From NCBI GenBank assembly GCA_002633005.1, contig NMRA01000649.1, positions 43,608-107,607 on the forward strand: DNA of 64,000 nucleotides, given 5' to 3'. Both the position numbers and the translations under genes were made by a program. Positions 12,101 through 23,179 of this stretch are shown here, piece by piece. The stretch comes from Phoronis australis. Its lineage: Eukaryota > Phoronida > Phoronidae. How positions within the stretch are numbered: the first letter of the stretch is position 1; each line of letters begins with the position of its first letter. The notes under the pieces were generated by a model. The model did no database searches. It saw nothing but the letters and a program-made list of their open reading frames with translations, and had not been told where the DNA came from.

Positions 12101-15100
12101 AGGGTAACAATTTCCTCAAGTTGGGACAACACTTAACAAAATTCACAATTTTCCATTCTTCAAAGGCTTTATACATTACCTCAAACGCCCAGAATTTCCA
12201 AATTGGACAAAAATTAAATTCCGCCTCTCTGACATACTGTGCTCTAAACTGGACATTTTTTATTTTAGTTCTTAATATTCTCAACTCCAAGGCTTGCAGA
12301 ATTTTAGCAAGTGCTTGAAATTACAAAAGCTTTGCATAGTGATATTGCCATCCGCGTTTCAAAGTTAAACTTTATGAAAAGTTATTTTTTTGAGAAATTT
12401 TATGAAATGAATTTTCAATTGCACGCCACATCATGCTGTGAAGTCAAGAATTTTTACCTGTACCATGTACATATCATACCATTCATTAGTCTCGTTAAAC
12501 TTTAATAATCTTGGCGTGCTCAGGTAATACTGTTAACATGTGTCCATTTTCCCATTGCCAGCGAGCGCCCCCTGGTGACAGCTGTTAGATAAAGTCTCAT
12601 GAATCAATACGTCATGGTCGCCATCCTCTGGTTACTTAACCTAGCTCTGTCGGGAGAGTTGGACCTGTGAGCAGTTTGCCAATTTACTGGCTGGCTGTAC
12701 ATGTTCGTAAACGAGTCGCGAGTATAAATATGGTGTAACCTCCGCTAGGGACCTTCTATTAATAAGTGAGTGCAGAGGGTCTCTAGTGAGTGAACACACA
12801 TATTCATGGTCTTCTTAATCAATGCCCTGTGTATACAAATGATTTCACGAGAGACACGCCACAATCAATAGTTGCTCTGTCCTGTTTTTATTGACTGTCT
12901 TTTTGGCCATCTCTTGCCACTGTAAATAAACAAGGCGGCTTGCAGTTAATATTCATCATTGATAGTATACCCACACACACAAATACATGTGATGGAATTT
13001 CTGTTGATGAACTGTCCTTATCAGCTGCCTGATGCTTTCGTTATTCAAGATGCGGATGTAATTCTACTAATTAGCATGCAAAATGGCGAACAAGTGGAGT
13101 TTTATTTTGTCAAATTTCTCTACAAAAAGTAACATCAAAGCAGCTATAAACCTGAATTCCATCGAAGAAAGTAACTTTTGATTTAAGCCAAAGTGATCAC
13201 AACTTTTCCCATCTCCGAGGAGAGGTCAGGTTTCTGGATTTGGAAAAAGTGACCATTTGTTATTGCTGATGACCAAGATCCGTGCGTAATTGACCCGTGA
13301 CCTACCGTATAGTCTAGTCTAGTCTCTTGTAAAAAAGGAGTCCTTACATGTCTAGAAACTCCTCTTATTTGAGTGAGTTTTGGGTCTAATTTCGTAACTG
13401 GTCTGAATGAAAAATTAGTTTTATAACAAAAGGCAGATTTATAGCCACTTTTAAGAAAATTTTTGTCTATTATTAATTCGGTTTGTGTTGTTTTGATGTT
13501 GTCAAACTAAACAACATGTGGTAAAGTTTTGATTATTTATAGCAAGGTAGTCTATCTATGAAAATTTGAAAAGTCAGTTTTGGCAATTGTTTTAATGCAA
13601 ATTGGCTAAGAATTGGTCTAGTCACTGTCGCTTCTTTTTGCTTTCTGTTAATTTGTTCGGTGCGTTCTTTGGTTTTCCTGGGATTTGGATGGATGTTTAA
13701 AGCACTGAGATGCCAGACTGTTTTTCACAAATTCTTTATCAAATCATGCTTTAGGATAATTAATGGCAAGGATTCGCGCAAATAATTGTAAAATATTGGT
13801 AAATGATAGAATTTTTTTCTTGGTCAACCTGGTCTGTCTGGCTCATGAGTTTCAAATTGGGTCAACTGAAAGTCGCTTCTGTGCTCTCGCAATAATTGAC
13901 CTATCACCAGGATTTTGAGTGACGGCTTCAGAAAGCAGCATTCTTAACACACCTTCATTTCTAAGCCGCTATTTTACCCGACAAACAACATATTGTCGGG
14001 TGAAACTTATTGTTAGTTTGTCAGGTGTCACATGACTTTTCACAAGGGGACGAAGCTTGCGATAGGTCAATTACAAGTTGAGAGAGTGAATTCCCTTTGA
14101 CATGGTGACATGCTCTGACGAAACGTTGCCTGAAATTCTGTGACATTTTGTTTTTTTGAAAACTCTGTGACAAAATGTGAACCGAGAAGACTCTTAGTGT
14201 TTTGTTGGGTTTACAGTTATTTTATATTGCATCAATTGTAAAATTATGGAATTCATTGTTATAATCAAATATTGACTAATATTGTGTCTCTCATATGTGA
14301 CAAAAGCAAAGATGATGTTACTAATACATGCAAAAAGCGCAAAAAATTGTTACAAGTGAGACTTCCCTGTGACATTTTGAAAATCTTGAGACTTGTGACA
14401 AATTGTGACCTGCCATTAAACATGAATCCAGTCTCTGAGAGTCATTTGATGTTGAATGTTTTCTGCAGTAAAATCTCGCCAACTCAGTAAACAGTATGGC
14501 CGACAAGTGAAATTTAATGATTTATTTTTTCATAAAAGATATGTAGCACCAAAAAAATGCTATATCATTTTTAAAGATCTGTGTCATAGATACGGTCACA
14601 ATAATTTTAAGAAATTGTGGCCATTCATAGCAATGTTAGAGCCTTTGAAAAATGAACAAAAAACATTTTCCAATTATTTTTGTCCAACATGGACAAGATT
14701 TACCATTATATTTAATTTGACTACATTTTCTTGTTCTCTTTCAGCACTTGATAAGTTGGGGTTTCAGCACGTAATACAACTGGGAATGTCTGTGGAGGTC
14801 GTCCAGCCCAACATTGTCTTTGACATCGCCAGCCTAATGCTATACGGCACGCACGCGGCGCCCATTCGACTCAAGATCCTCCTCGATCGCCTTTTCAGTG
14901 TTCTACAACACGACGAAGTCATTCAAGTTCTCCACGGCTTTGGTTGGTCTTATGAAGACTATGCACGTGGTTATATACTACAGGTATGGCCAGCCACAGA
15001 ACTGGGTTGAATGTTGTACAACTGAGTAGACAGTGTCATTAACGTTTCAAGTAGCAGTAGAGACGGTGGCTATCTCATAGGCCTTCACACCCCTGAAGCT

Positions 15101-18100
15101 TTACACTGATTAAACCATTAGTTACGTTGCTATATGTACCTTTTGCTCATAGAGGGACACCTTAGGAGGCTGATGTCATATCACCTGGCCTGGTGCAAGC
15201 AGTGTAAAAATGGCCAGTTGCCGATTTGTCCAACTGAGCGAAGGGCTGCTCTAAAAAAGTTTGATTACTGGAGTATTTGTTCGAGTTGGAAAGAATTAAA
15301 GACATCTGCGGCCTTCTAAGGTGTCCATCTATGTGCAAAAGGTACTTAAAGCAGCGTGACTTTGATGGTTTAATCAGTGTAAGGCATAGTTTTCCAAAAG
15401 GTTCCCGAAGGGCCTATGGGATTGGCTAATGTTTCTGCTTCTAGTTGATGGTTTTTGGATGTGATTATATTGTTTTTAAATTGGTATCGAGAATCTTTCA
15501 TGCAAAAGATTTGCTAATCTGCGTTTTATTCCGTTACATTTTAAGACTTAGTTTCAGTCTAACTTCTATTTTTGTGTGATGATCGCTTAGCTGCACTCGT
15601 ACCATAAAGCATGTTGCAGGAGACTTGTCTAATGTGTCACCAAGTTATCCGTGATGTCACTGGATGTTTTGGAGCCGACAAAAGTTCTACTTTTTCATTT
15701 GAAAAACAACAACAGCGCCCTCTATTGTTACTTTGGTGTAATCAACTCGGACTAAGCTATGTCCCACCCACTCAAACCAAGCTATGTCCCACCCATAATA
15801 GATGCAAGACTAAAATTCTTACACGGCAATTGACTGTCTATCACAAGGCTTTACACAAACTGCATGGCCATTTTCTTCTCACGAACACTAGTCGTAAAAA
15901 GGACTACGGGGTGTTAGCAAGAAGGAAGTTGTGAATGCGACGTGCTACGCTTCATTCAGATGTTGTAAAATTTCCCATGTGTAGAGGAACTGTTCAATTT
16001 GTGTTATTGAAAAGGAGACATTTCCACCATGTTGTGATTCATGGATTGATTATTTTTTCAGTCAATCAATTTATTTCTGCAATAAAGGCCATAGGCCCAC
16101 TGTACAAAAGAACAACTTGTATCATACTTAAGAGTGCAGTAAGGTATCACGGAGACGAAAAGCATAAAATACACATTTTCATACTAGGTAAACTAATTAT
16201 CATCACTTGTTGACATTAATCTGTTGAACTTGAAAAAAGACTGAAAAATTCCAGTGGTGCACTTCAAATTAATTTTCTCTCAGTTCAGAATATTTATCAC
16301 AGCTTAGAAGGAAATGATACTCGTCTTCTACAACATTGGGGCAGAAGGGACACATGCAGTTTGCCCTATTCAAATTCAAGTGCCTGCCTACTTCAATCAC
16401 GAGACTGTGGCTGGAAAACGAAAACGTGCCATGGACATAATTTGTGCACTGGGTGTAAATGATATCACAATCAAAATGAAAGGTCGCTTACAGTTGGAAC
16501 TTGTATCTAAAAACCACAAACATTTTGGGCGGGGCCTTTCCTCGCTTTGTTTGGTGAAGGAAACTACAGAATATGCCTAAGAAGGTAGTACATGGTGTAA
16601 TAACATATGATACGTTACAAGACAAAAATGGTCGGACAATTCACTGTTTCCCCATTGTGATGCGTAATATTTATCACCAAAAATTACAGAGTGGCTTAGC
16701 CACGTTACTGAATTTGCTGTTAATCCTCGTTCATTCTCGGTCGTAAGGGACGACAACTGCAACGATGAATTTCGACTTCCATCCTGCTGTCGCGACGGAA
16801 TTGCAGGTCGTTGTTTCTGAATACTTTTGGCTTGTATTGTACATTAATGTTTTCTACAGCTCGTGTAGGTTAAGGGGCACGTGATGAACTGACGAAAACA
16901 TCAGTGAAGGACAGATTAAGTACACTGGAACACAATTTTCAGCCAAGAAAACTTGCCGCCTAAATACTAACCTCTTAAGTGTGAAAAAGTGCTTCTCATA
17001 TCTACGTCTTGTGCAGAGTTTGCGTGTTTTAGATTTTAATGTGATTATTTCTTCACCAGGATGCTTCAGGTCGAGTGCTTGACAAGTGGAGCATCGTGAC
17101 TCGTGAAGAAGAGGATGTCATCATCCAGCAGTTTCTTCGTTTCGGCGAGACCCGCGCCATCGCCCAGGAGATAATTATTCAAGGAACACGAGACAGGACA
17201 GAGTTGCCGCGCACAATACCAAAAACGGAGTCGGAAATCAGGAAGTTTATCGAGAGGAACACGTTTAACATCCAGAGCTACATGCGGTCGCTCGAAGCTC
17301 ATCGCCTACTAGGGGGCAAGTTCATGTATCCGCCCGGCGCCTCCGCTGCTGCTGCGGCTCTCATTGGCCTGCCAACGCTAGGATCCTTCCCAGCCGCCAC
17401 CACTGCTGCCGCAACATCCGCGTCAGCTTCATCACCAGCTCAGGAATTTCCCAAGTCAGAGTCGTCGGCCGTAACTAGCAAATCAGTCACGTCTCCCCTC
17501 AATCAACTACAAACTATGCAGGCACTTGATTACTGTGCGGAAAAGGACAGTCCCAATAGTAGCCCAGGGTCATCCACAAGTGACCGGCACCGTGCTAGCT
17601 CATCAGCCAGTCACAGCCCGCAGTCTAATCCCCCCACCCTGGCTACTGCCGTACCCCTTGTGAAAGTCCCTCAGATGCTTCCGCTGACCCCGTTTGCTCA
17701 AAGCAGCTTTAAATCTCATTTTACCTTGCCTGGTCTGACACCCCCCAGTTTCGGCGTGGCTTCCAGTTCAGAATCTCAGGAGGTGGCAATCAACTACTCT
17801 ACCAAAGATACGACGAGAGACCCTGTGCAAGAGTCTTATAAACTCAAGCATCTTCGTAAGTCGTCTATGCCTCTCAAACGCAACTGGGCCCCTAGTGGCG
17901 TATTTGGACATTCGTTTATTTCACCTAGTGGCAAGAAGCGCGTACTATGTACAGTGTGCAACAAGACTTTCTGTGATAAAGGAGCGTTGAAGATTCACTA
18001 CAGTGCTGTTCACCTCAAGGAGATGCATAAGTGCACAGTGGACGGCTGTAATATGATGTTCAGTTCTCGTCGGAGTCGCAACCGGCACAGTGCTAACCCC

Positions 18101-19768
18101 AACCCTAAGCTACACCAGCCACAGAAGCGCAAAATCCCTGAGGGAGCGACAATCGTGGAGGACGGCAAGATATCGTCCCCAGATCCCCGTGACATGATAG
18201 AGATTCCGGCGTCAGCGGTACCACTGCATGACATGAGCCCCATTGTGGGGAAGTCCTTGCTCCAAACGACCTCGCTTCCAAATGCAATCCAACGGAGCAT
18301 CGCTGACCATCGGCGCTTCTTTTTGGAGGATCAAGACGAAGATGAGCCTGATTCTCCAAAGAGGTTGAGAATTGATGAGCCTGATGAGAAAAGTTCAAAG
18401 GTCAAGGTGGAGGCGTTGAATACGTCTAAAGACGAATCAGTTGATAGTCCGCACTTGCAGCAAAGACCAGGTCAAGAACATCTCAGGGGAACACGCAAAC
18501 GCAAACGGCTTGTTCCAACGCGATACCCTCAGGCGACAGAAGAGGAGGAGTTTGTGATGAGTGACAACTCTGATGAAGATGAAAACAGCAATGAGGGCGT
18601 GGCTTGTGGTGAAGCAGGTTCATGCTCTAAAGGTGACTGTAGGCCGGGCGTAGGCTGCAGAGAAGAACTCGGCGCCAACAGTCCGGGCTACGATGATAAT
18701 TTTAATGACGAGGTATCTAGTAATGGTTCCCCTGGGGAGAGGGAAGACATCAGTTTCCTGATGCCAGAACAAGACAAACCGGAAGCGAGGTTGGCTGACT
18801 CCAACTACTTCAAGTCGGCGGCCTTTCGCGAGATCCAAGAAAGAGCTCTGAAACAAATGTACGGTATACCTTGTGATTCGTCGACATGTGATAAACCCAG
18901 AAATCCTCTATTCATGCTACCTCGTAATTTATCGGAAGGCGGGCACTACGATGGTCACCATCCGTTGCGGATGTCCGTGGGCACGCAGTCAGATCAGGAA
19001 TCAAATGGCTCAAGTGACAACTCTGACGATGAGTCGGTGAGCCATGTGAGACGCCACAATGGTGACGGATCGCCCCCGCTGTCGGCGGCAGAGGAGGAAG
19101 AGGAGTGTTGTGAGATTCCTGTTGACTGCGACAACCCTAACAAGTGTCCAGCGTGTGACGTGGAATTTCACAACACATTCGCTGTGAAGACGCACTACCA
19201 GAGCGTTCACCTGCAGCTGAAACACACGTGTACCATCGATGGCTGCAACGCCGCGTTTCCATCGAAACGCAGCCGTAACCGACACAGTGGCAACCTCAAT
19301 CTGCACCGCAAGCTTCTCTCGACTACAGAGCAAGGTAACCCCAGTCCGACAGATGAGTTCCGTTCTCATTTTTATGATTCTGCAATAATCAAGAAACACA
19401 ATGGTCATGGTATGAAGGCTGACCCTGAGGAGATCACGGCAAGTATACCAACTGCAGTCGTGCTCAACAGAGGGCTCTTGCCCCCACAGAAATCTGGGTC
19501 ACATGCAGCTGTTGTAGCTGATGCACATGTTGTTGCCGATAACGATGACCACAGCTGTTCAGAGTTTGAGAACTATGTCAAGTGTCATATATGCAATGAT
19601 AGTTTCCGTGACAACCTGGTCCTTAAGGAACATTTAGAGAAGGTTCATCCCAAAGACATGTATAGGTGCACTATCAATGGCTGTGATAAAGTGTTCTCCA
19701 CTAGGAAGAGCCGCAACCGTCACAGTCAAAATGACAATCTGCACAGGAATATCTCACCTAAGATTTAG
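9032..19768 (+). CDS. BNC: Basonuclin zinc-finger protein, three certain exons (5' end not certain)
   Basis: Basonuclins are nuclear C2H2 zinc-finger proteins that bind promoters, including rRNA gene promoters in vertebrates. Coding exons 9032-9134, 14745-14983 and 17060-19768 join in frame (phases 1, 0) and give 1016 residues to a TAG stop, against about 1000-1100 in vertebrate BNC1 and BNC2. Seen in order: the Cys-rich start ([14 protein letters not shown], then [10 protein letters not shown]), the family block [36 protein letters not shown] near residue 125, an Ala/Ser-rich linker, and three pairs of C2H2 fingers at about 409-467, 810-867 and 956-1013. Each pair ends in the family signature SRNRHS. 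Acidic and serine-rich linkers separate the pairs. Family identity is secure. BNC1 and BNC2 cannot be distinguished because an invertebrate copy predates that split. The start codon lies upstream of 9032. Confidence 0.95.
9378..9565 (-). repeat. Dispersed fold-back family A copy
   Basis: Reverse-oriented degenerate copy. It runs from CACCAATTTTGGACAATAAT through a T-rich centre to CATATTGTGTCACGCTAAAT, the inverted form of the family start. Assigned by shared blocks with the better copies at 20882, 21462 and 26168. Confidence 0.6.
9925..10157 (+). repeat. Dispersed fold-back family A copy
   Basis: Begins TTAGGACACAATGTGTCGGA, has the internal TTTTTTCATAAAAGATAATG and GCATCAGAC blocks, and ends near GATATCACCGTAG. 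Same layout as the copies at 14465 and 52958. Confidence 0.7.
12562..12580 (-). promoter_or_regulatory. CTCF-like motif
   Basis: The minus strand reads TGTCACCAGGGGGCGCTCG, close to the long CTCF core (CCACCAGGGGGCGC). It lies in the large basonuclin intron. A match in sequence is not proof of binding, and invertebrate repeats often carry GCGCCCCCT-like words. Confidence 0.4.
13894..14072. mobile_element. Small inverted-repeat element, family B
   Basis: Begins AATTGACCTATC and ends GATAGGTCAATT, perfect 12-bp terminal inverted repeats. Inside is ACCCGACAAACAACA, shared with the copy at 22051-22233. Non-autonomous, 179 bp, no coding capacity. Confidence 0.8.
14465..14710 (+). repeat. Dispersed fold-back family A copy next to a basonuclin exon
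   Basis: Runs from GCAGTAAAATCTCGCCAA through AGTATGGCCGACAAGTGAAA to TTTTTGTCCAACATGGACA and TTTACC. The exon acceptor at 14744 is only about 35 bp further on, so the repeat occupies the usual branch-point zone. It is open in frame with the exon by chance. Confidence 0.75.
14745..14983 (+). CDS. BNC: Basonuclin exon, conserved core block
   Basis: Acceptor TTTCAG ends at 14744 and donor GTATGG starts at 14984. The 239 nt continue the frame from the previous exon and encode the most conserved non-finger part of basonuclins: [18 protein letters not shown], then [13 protein letters not shown] and GYILQ. The reading frame happens to stay open upstream through intron DNA back to about 14456. That extension belongs to a dispersed repeat and is not exon. 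Confidence 0.95.
14984..17059 (+). other. BNC: Basonuclin intron, 2.1 kb
   Basis: Contains one fold-back element (15076-15418) and a 24-bp tandem pair near 15755-15800 (AGCTATGTCCCACCCA twice). No coding sequence recognised. Confidence 0.85.
15076..15418. mobile_element. Fold-back element, family C
   Basis: Begins CATAGGCC and ends GGCCTATG. Long inverted arms include TTACACTGATTAAACCAT near 15101 with its inverse near 15366-15383, and CCTTTTGCTCATAGAGGGAC near 15139 with its inverse near 15320-15342. Non-autonomous, 343 bp. Relatives lie at 38778-39042 (half copy) and 44597-44930. Confidence 0.8.
17060..19768 (+). CDS. BNC: Basonuclin terminal exon with three zinc-finger pairs
   Basis: Acceptor CACCAG ends at 17059. 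The first codons are [18 protein letters not shown], aligning with the vertebrate DAAGKVLDRW and DASGKVLDHW blocks. The exon carries all six C2H2 fingers and ends in TAG at 19766-19768. Finger pair 1 is encoded at about 17942-18118, pair 2 at 19142-19318, pair 3 at 19580-19756. A basic RKSSMPLKR segment (codons from 17855) precedes pair 1, and a second basic stretch ([11 protein letters not shown], near 18500) follows it. Either may be a nuclear localisation signal. GC content is clearly higher than in the surrounding introns, as expected for real coding sequence. Confidence 0.97.
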   Translation, partial: DASGRVLDKWSIVTREEEDVIIQQFLRFGETRAIAQEIIIQGTRDRTELPRTIPKTESEIRKFIERNTFNIQSYMRSLEAHRLLGGKFMYPPGASAAAAALIGLPTLGSFPAATTAAATSASASSPAQEFPKSESSAVTSKSVTSPLNQLQTMQALDYCAEKDSPNSSPGSSTSDRHRASSSASHSPQSNPPTLATAVPLVKVPQMLPLTPFAQSSFKSHFTLPGLTPPSFGVASSSESQEVAINYSTKDTTRDPVQESYKLKHLRKSSMPLKRNWAPSGVFGHSFISPSGKKRVLCTVCNKTFCDKGALKIHYSAVHLKEMHKCTVDGCNMMFSSRRSRNRHSANPNPKLHQPQKRKIPEGATIVEDGKISSPDPRDMIEIPASAVPLHDMSPIVGKSLLQTTSLPNAIQRSIADHRRFFLEDQDEDEPDSPKRLRIDEPDEKSSKVKVEALNTSKDESVDSPHLQQRPGQEHLRGTRKRKRLVPTRYPQATEEEEFVMSDNSDEDENSNEGVACGEAGSCSKGDCRPGVGCREELGANSPGYDDNFNDEVSSNGSPGEREDISFLMPEQDKPEARLADSNYFKSAAFREIQERALKQMYGIPCDSSTCDKPRNPLFMLPRNLSEGGHYDGHHPLRMSVGTQSDQESNGSSDNSDDESVSHVRRHNGDGSPPLSAAEEEEECCEIPVDCDNPNKCPACDVEFHNTFAVKTHYQSVHLQLKHTCTIDGCNAAFPSKRSRNRHSGNLNLHRKLLSTTEQGNPSPTDEFRSHFYDSAIIKKHNGHGMKADPEEITASIPTAVVLNRGLLPPQKSGSHAAVVADAHVVADNDDHSCSEFENYVKCHICNDSFRDNLVLKEHLEKVHPKDMYRCTINGCDKVFSTRKSRNRHSQNDNLHRNISPKI

Positions 19769-20881
19769 TTTCCAGGCTCCTTCCTACAGTAGATGTCACT
19801 GTCCTACGACAAGCTACCAGCATGACTATCGTGTAGCATTTAATACATGTGTGGGATGATTCTTTTTAGTCAAAATGTTCTCGGTATTATTGTGCAGTTT
19901 ATATGATGCATTACTAATAATCTATGGCATGTGCAAAGTCAATTGTACTTATGACTTAAAAAAGTGAGTTTAAAATTTCATTAAATCAGTATTTAAAGAG
20001 CATTTAGCTGCTTTACTGAGACCAATGTTCATGGTTTTTCGTGGTCTTCTGTTTTCGTTGTTGTCTTGTTTTTAATACGGGTGGTTTTAATACATATATC
20101 ATTATTTAAAGACATAAAGGAAGTTTTAAGAATTTTATGGTGCAATAAGTAAATTATTAAGTAAGACTGTGTTGTTCAGTATATGATGCCGAGAGAATGG
20201 GTGGAACTGGATGAGATGAAGTTTTGTAAGGTTTCGATCAACAGAGGTCACTTTTTGCATTGTTTACAGGTGCCACGTTCTCATGTCTTATGGATTTAAT
20301 TATGTAATGTTCAGTGCTATAGATCTCTGTGTAATACTGCTGGCTACATGATTGTTTAGAGTCTCGAGTCTTAACTTTTTTTGTCTGAGACATTTAGCTG
20401 AATTGATTTCACTTGTTTTGAACTGAGGTAATGTGCGGTAAAATTACTGTTGGAACTTTTGTCGTAGAAAGTTGAGGTTATCCATGGTTTTGAAAGACTT
20501 TGTTTTGAAGGAGACAACTAAAGGCTCTTGAATTGGAGAAATTTTTTTATTTGGAAAAATGTGTTTTTCTTAAAGGTTCTAAAGAGTGTTTCTTTGATAT
20601 GTTTTAGTGTTCCAAATTGTTGAGGCTTCCTAAATTAAGAATTTTTTCCGTATTGTTTTAAATGCATAACAGTTGATACCTTGGCTTTTTACGATCTAAC
20701 ATAAAATGCTGCCAAAGTAGGTTTTTATGAGTAAGAATGAACTACAGGATCAGATGGTTAAAGCCACAGGCAGAGTTAAATGGACCGTTTCAATTCACCG
20801 TCTTAACAGTAAAGTGAATCAACTATACACTGCTGAATCTAATTATTTATGTTATGAATGAACTCTTTCCATCCACAGCAC

Positions 20882-21130
20882 AGTAAAAATTCTTCAGTTA
20901 GGGACACAACATGGCGAACAGGTGAAATGTCGTTATGTCAAGTTTTTCAACAAAAATAACTTTCCAAAAAAATGTACTTTGCTTTTAGCGTGGTTTGTAT
21001 GACGTAGCTGTTGTCTAACGACATTTGCTAAAATTTTGAGCATTTGCAACTATGTGGTAAGCCTCTGAAAAATAGAAACACGACAATTTTACCAATTATT
21101 TTTTCCCAACTTGAAGAATTTTTACCGTAA
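20882..21130 (+). mobile_element. Dispersed fold-back family A, well-preserved copy
   Basis: Left end CAGTAAAAATTCTTCAGTTA then GGGACACAACATGGCGAA; right end CCCAACTTGAAGAATTTTTA then CCGTAAT, the inverse of the left end. Terminal inverted repeats of about 25 bp around a T-rich non-coding core of about 200 bp. Confidence 0.85.
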
Positions 21131-21461
21131 TTGTGTTGCTGTGTGACTTCAAGAAGCTTTAAAGAGTTACCCAAACTAATCTTTCAAATACTGTACTGTG
21201 TGTGGCTTTAACAATTTGTCAGTTAGTTTTGCTTTGTTGACAATCAGTGCAAGAATAGAATTTAATGTGATGAGTGTGTGATAATGTACTCTTACACTGT
21301 TTCGTAGGTTTCTGGGTGGTCTGTAGAGTTCTCGTCAGCACCTGAAAATGACTAGGGGTTCCGTTTTATCAATGTAAGATGTCGTCCTGTGCATGAGGAT
21401 GAACTCTGCTTCTTTCATTATCTTGGTATTCTATCTTTGCCTGTACTTTGAATAACTTCGT

Positions 21462-21672
21462 TACTACGGTTACAATTCTTCACTTTGGAACACAATATGG
21501 CAGACAGGTGAAACTTCGTTATGTCAAATTTCTCAACAAAAGTAATTTTTCACGAAAATTGCTTTGCTTTTAGTATGATTTGTATGGCATAGGTAAAATT
21601 GGCCTATTAAAAAAGAATTTTAGCGAATATTGTTGTCCCAAATTGAAGAATGTTTACTGTAACCATTTTTAT
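21462..21672 (+). mobile_element. Dispersed fold-back family A, well-preserved copy
   Basis: Left end CGGTTACAATTCTTCACTTT followed by GGAACACAATATGGCAGACA; right end GTCCCAAATTGAAGAATGTT then TACTGTAACC. It lies 330 bp from the copy at 20882 in the same orientation. Confidence 0.85.
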
Positions 21673-21936
21673 CAATCGTCTTAGTTGACAAAATGGGTTC
21701 ACAGTCTGCAGGACAAAACAAAATAGCGGGGCTGGATTTTGAGTGTGTTCAATATCGTTTTGGGCATAATGAGAGACTGCTCAAAACACTTTCTCAGTCC
21801 TGTTCAGTCCTAGAATTTTGTAAGGGTCATGACCTCTAGGAGCACTTACTGCTCACAATTTTTTTATCCATACATTGAGCATGGTGTATTTAAGTATGCA
21901 TTCTTTTATGTGTGTATTACATATAGCAGCATTTCA

Positions 21937-22426
21937 CCCTATTCAGTTGCTTAAAAATGAAAATCGAATTTGGCCTTATACGTTCATGAAATCGACCTCA
22001 TTATAGTACTTTCCGTGATAGTTTTCTATTTCCGTTACCAACAAAAACATCCAATTGACCTATTGCCAGGACTTTGAGTGATGGCTTAAGTAACCAATCA
22101 GAACACAGCATTCTTGACACACCTTCGTTTTCAAGCCGCCATTATACCCGACAAACAACACCTTGCTGGGTAAAACTTATCGTTTGTTTGTCGACATTTC
22201 GCAAGGGGGTGGAGCTTGCGATTGGTCAATTGGTGACTCAAGAAAAAATTTCAGTGTTTATTGGTGTTGATCACCACTAAAATAGGGAATTCGAAAATGG
22301 CGCGTGTATTCATTTCCTGCAACTTGAGTTGGTGACAGAATTGTTGTGGTAAGGAATATTACGAGACCGATTTCATGGGAATAAAAAGCCTAATTGAATT
22401 TTTGTTTATTAACCACTTTAACAGGG
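21937..22426. mobile_element. Inverted-repeat element, family D, interrupted by a family B element
   Basis: Left end CCCTATTCAGTTGC with AAAATCGAATTTGGCCTTAT; right end carries the inverse (AATAAAAAGCCTAATTGAAT, then AACAGGG). Its uninterrupted relative is at 49242-49547. The centre is split at about 22050 by the family B element. Confidence 0.75.
22051..22233. mobile_element. Inverted-repeat element, family B (nested)
   Basis: Begins CCAATTGACC, ends GGTCAATTGG, and shares ACCCGACAAACAACA with 13894-14072. It sits inside the family D element, so it inserted later. Confidence 0.8.
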
Positions 22427-23179
22427 TTAGATGCAGATTGAAATATTTGTTTATTAAAGTTCGTCCTTAGTTTAAAGCCTCATACAGCATGGTTAGGTCA
22501 AGTCAAAATCATTAACTTCGAACTTGAATAAAGACAATCTTTTGCAAAAAATTGATCTTTTTGGCAAACTCCTGAATTCTCAGTGTGGCGGTGTGGTGTT
22601 ATTGTGGGAGATCTGATTCACAAAATGAAATAGCATCTAAAAAGCTTTTGGCCAAAATAGTAATGTTTTTAAGACTGGGCTGTGTGTGGCTTTAAGATAT
22701 CTTCAATGATCTATTGAATCTCTTTGTTTACAGGCAGTATTGTTGCAAAGTTTTGCATTTAGGTTGGTCAGTTATTATTTAATATTCTCTTCACTTCATA
22801 TTCACAATGTCTATAATACAATATTCTTATCCAGCGTATTCACATTATAATGCAATATTCTCACATTATGTTTTCCACCTAAGAATGTTTTCTGCATGGA
22901 TACTGAGCAAGTTGTTTTATGTGCCAATTTCATTATATTGTTGGGGGTTTAACGGTGTAGTGCATAGGTATTTAAGCCTGATCTCAGCGATCTTCCATAC
23001 ACTGTGGGCACGGATAGTGCACTTTTCATGTTTGAAAGTTATATTTATTGTTATTTAGCACTTGTGATTTCAAGTTATAAATATATATGGTAAAATGTCA
23101 CCAATTTACATCACGACAGGCCAGTGAAATTTATTTTTTCGAGTAGCACCAAATAAACACTTAATCATCATTAAGTTCA

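Larger units (their letters stand above)
9135..14744 (+). other. BNC: Basonuclin intron, 5.6 kb
   Basis: No coding sequence is supported. It contains dispersed fold-back copies (about 9378-9565, 9925-10157, 14465-14710), a small inverted-repeat element (13894-14072) and a CTCF-like motif (12562-12580). Confidence 0.85.

Noticed and set aside
14456-15010. A 184-residue single-exon reading of the basonuclin core block
   Set aside because: The first 96 codons are a dispersed repeat copy and the last ones run past the GTATGG donor. Only 14745-14983 is exon.
19769-20200. Basonuclin polyadenylation site
   Set aside because: ATTAAA at 19980 is present, but no convincing downstream GU-rich context was distinguished from generally T-rich DNA, so I did not call a site.
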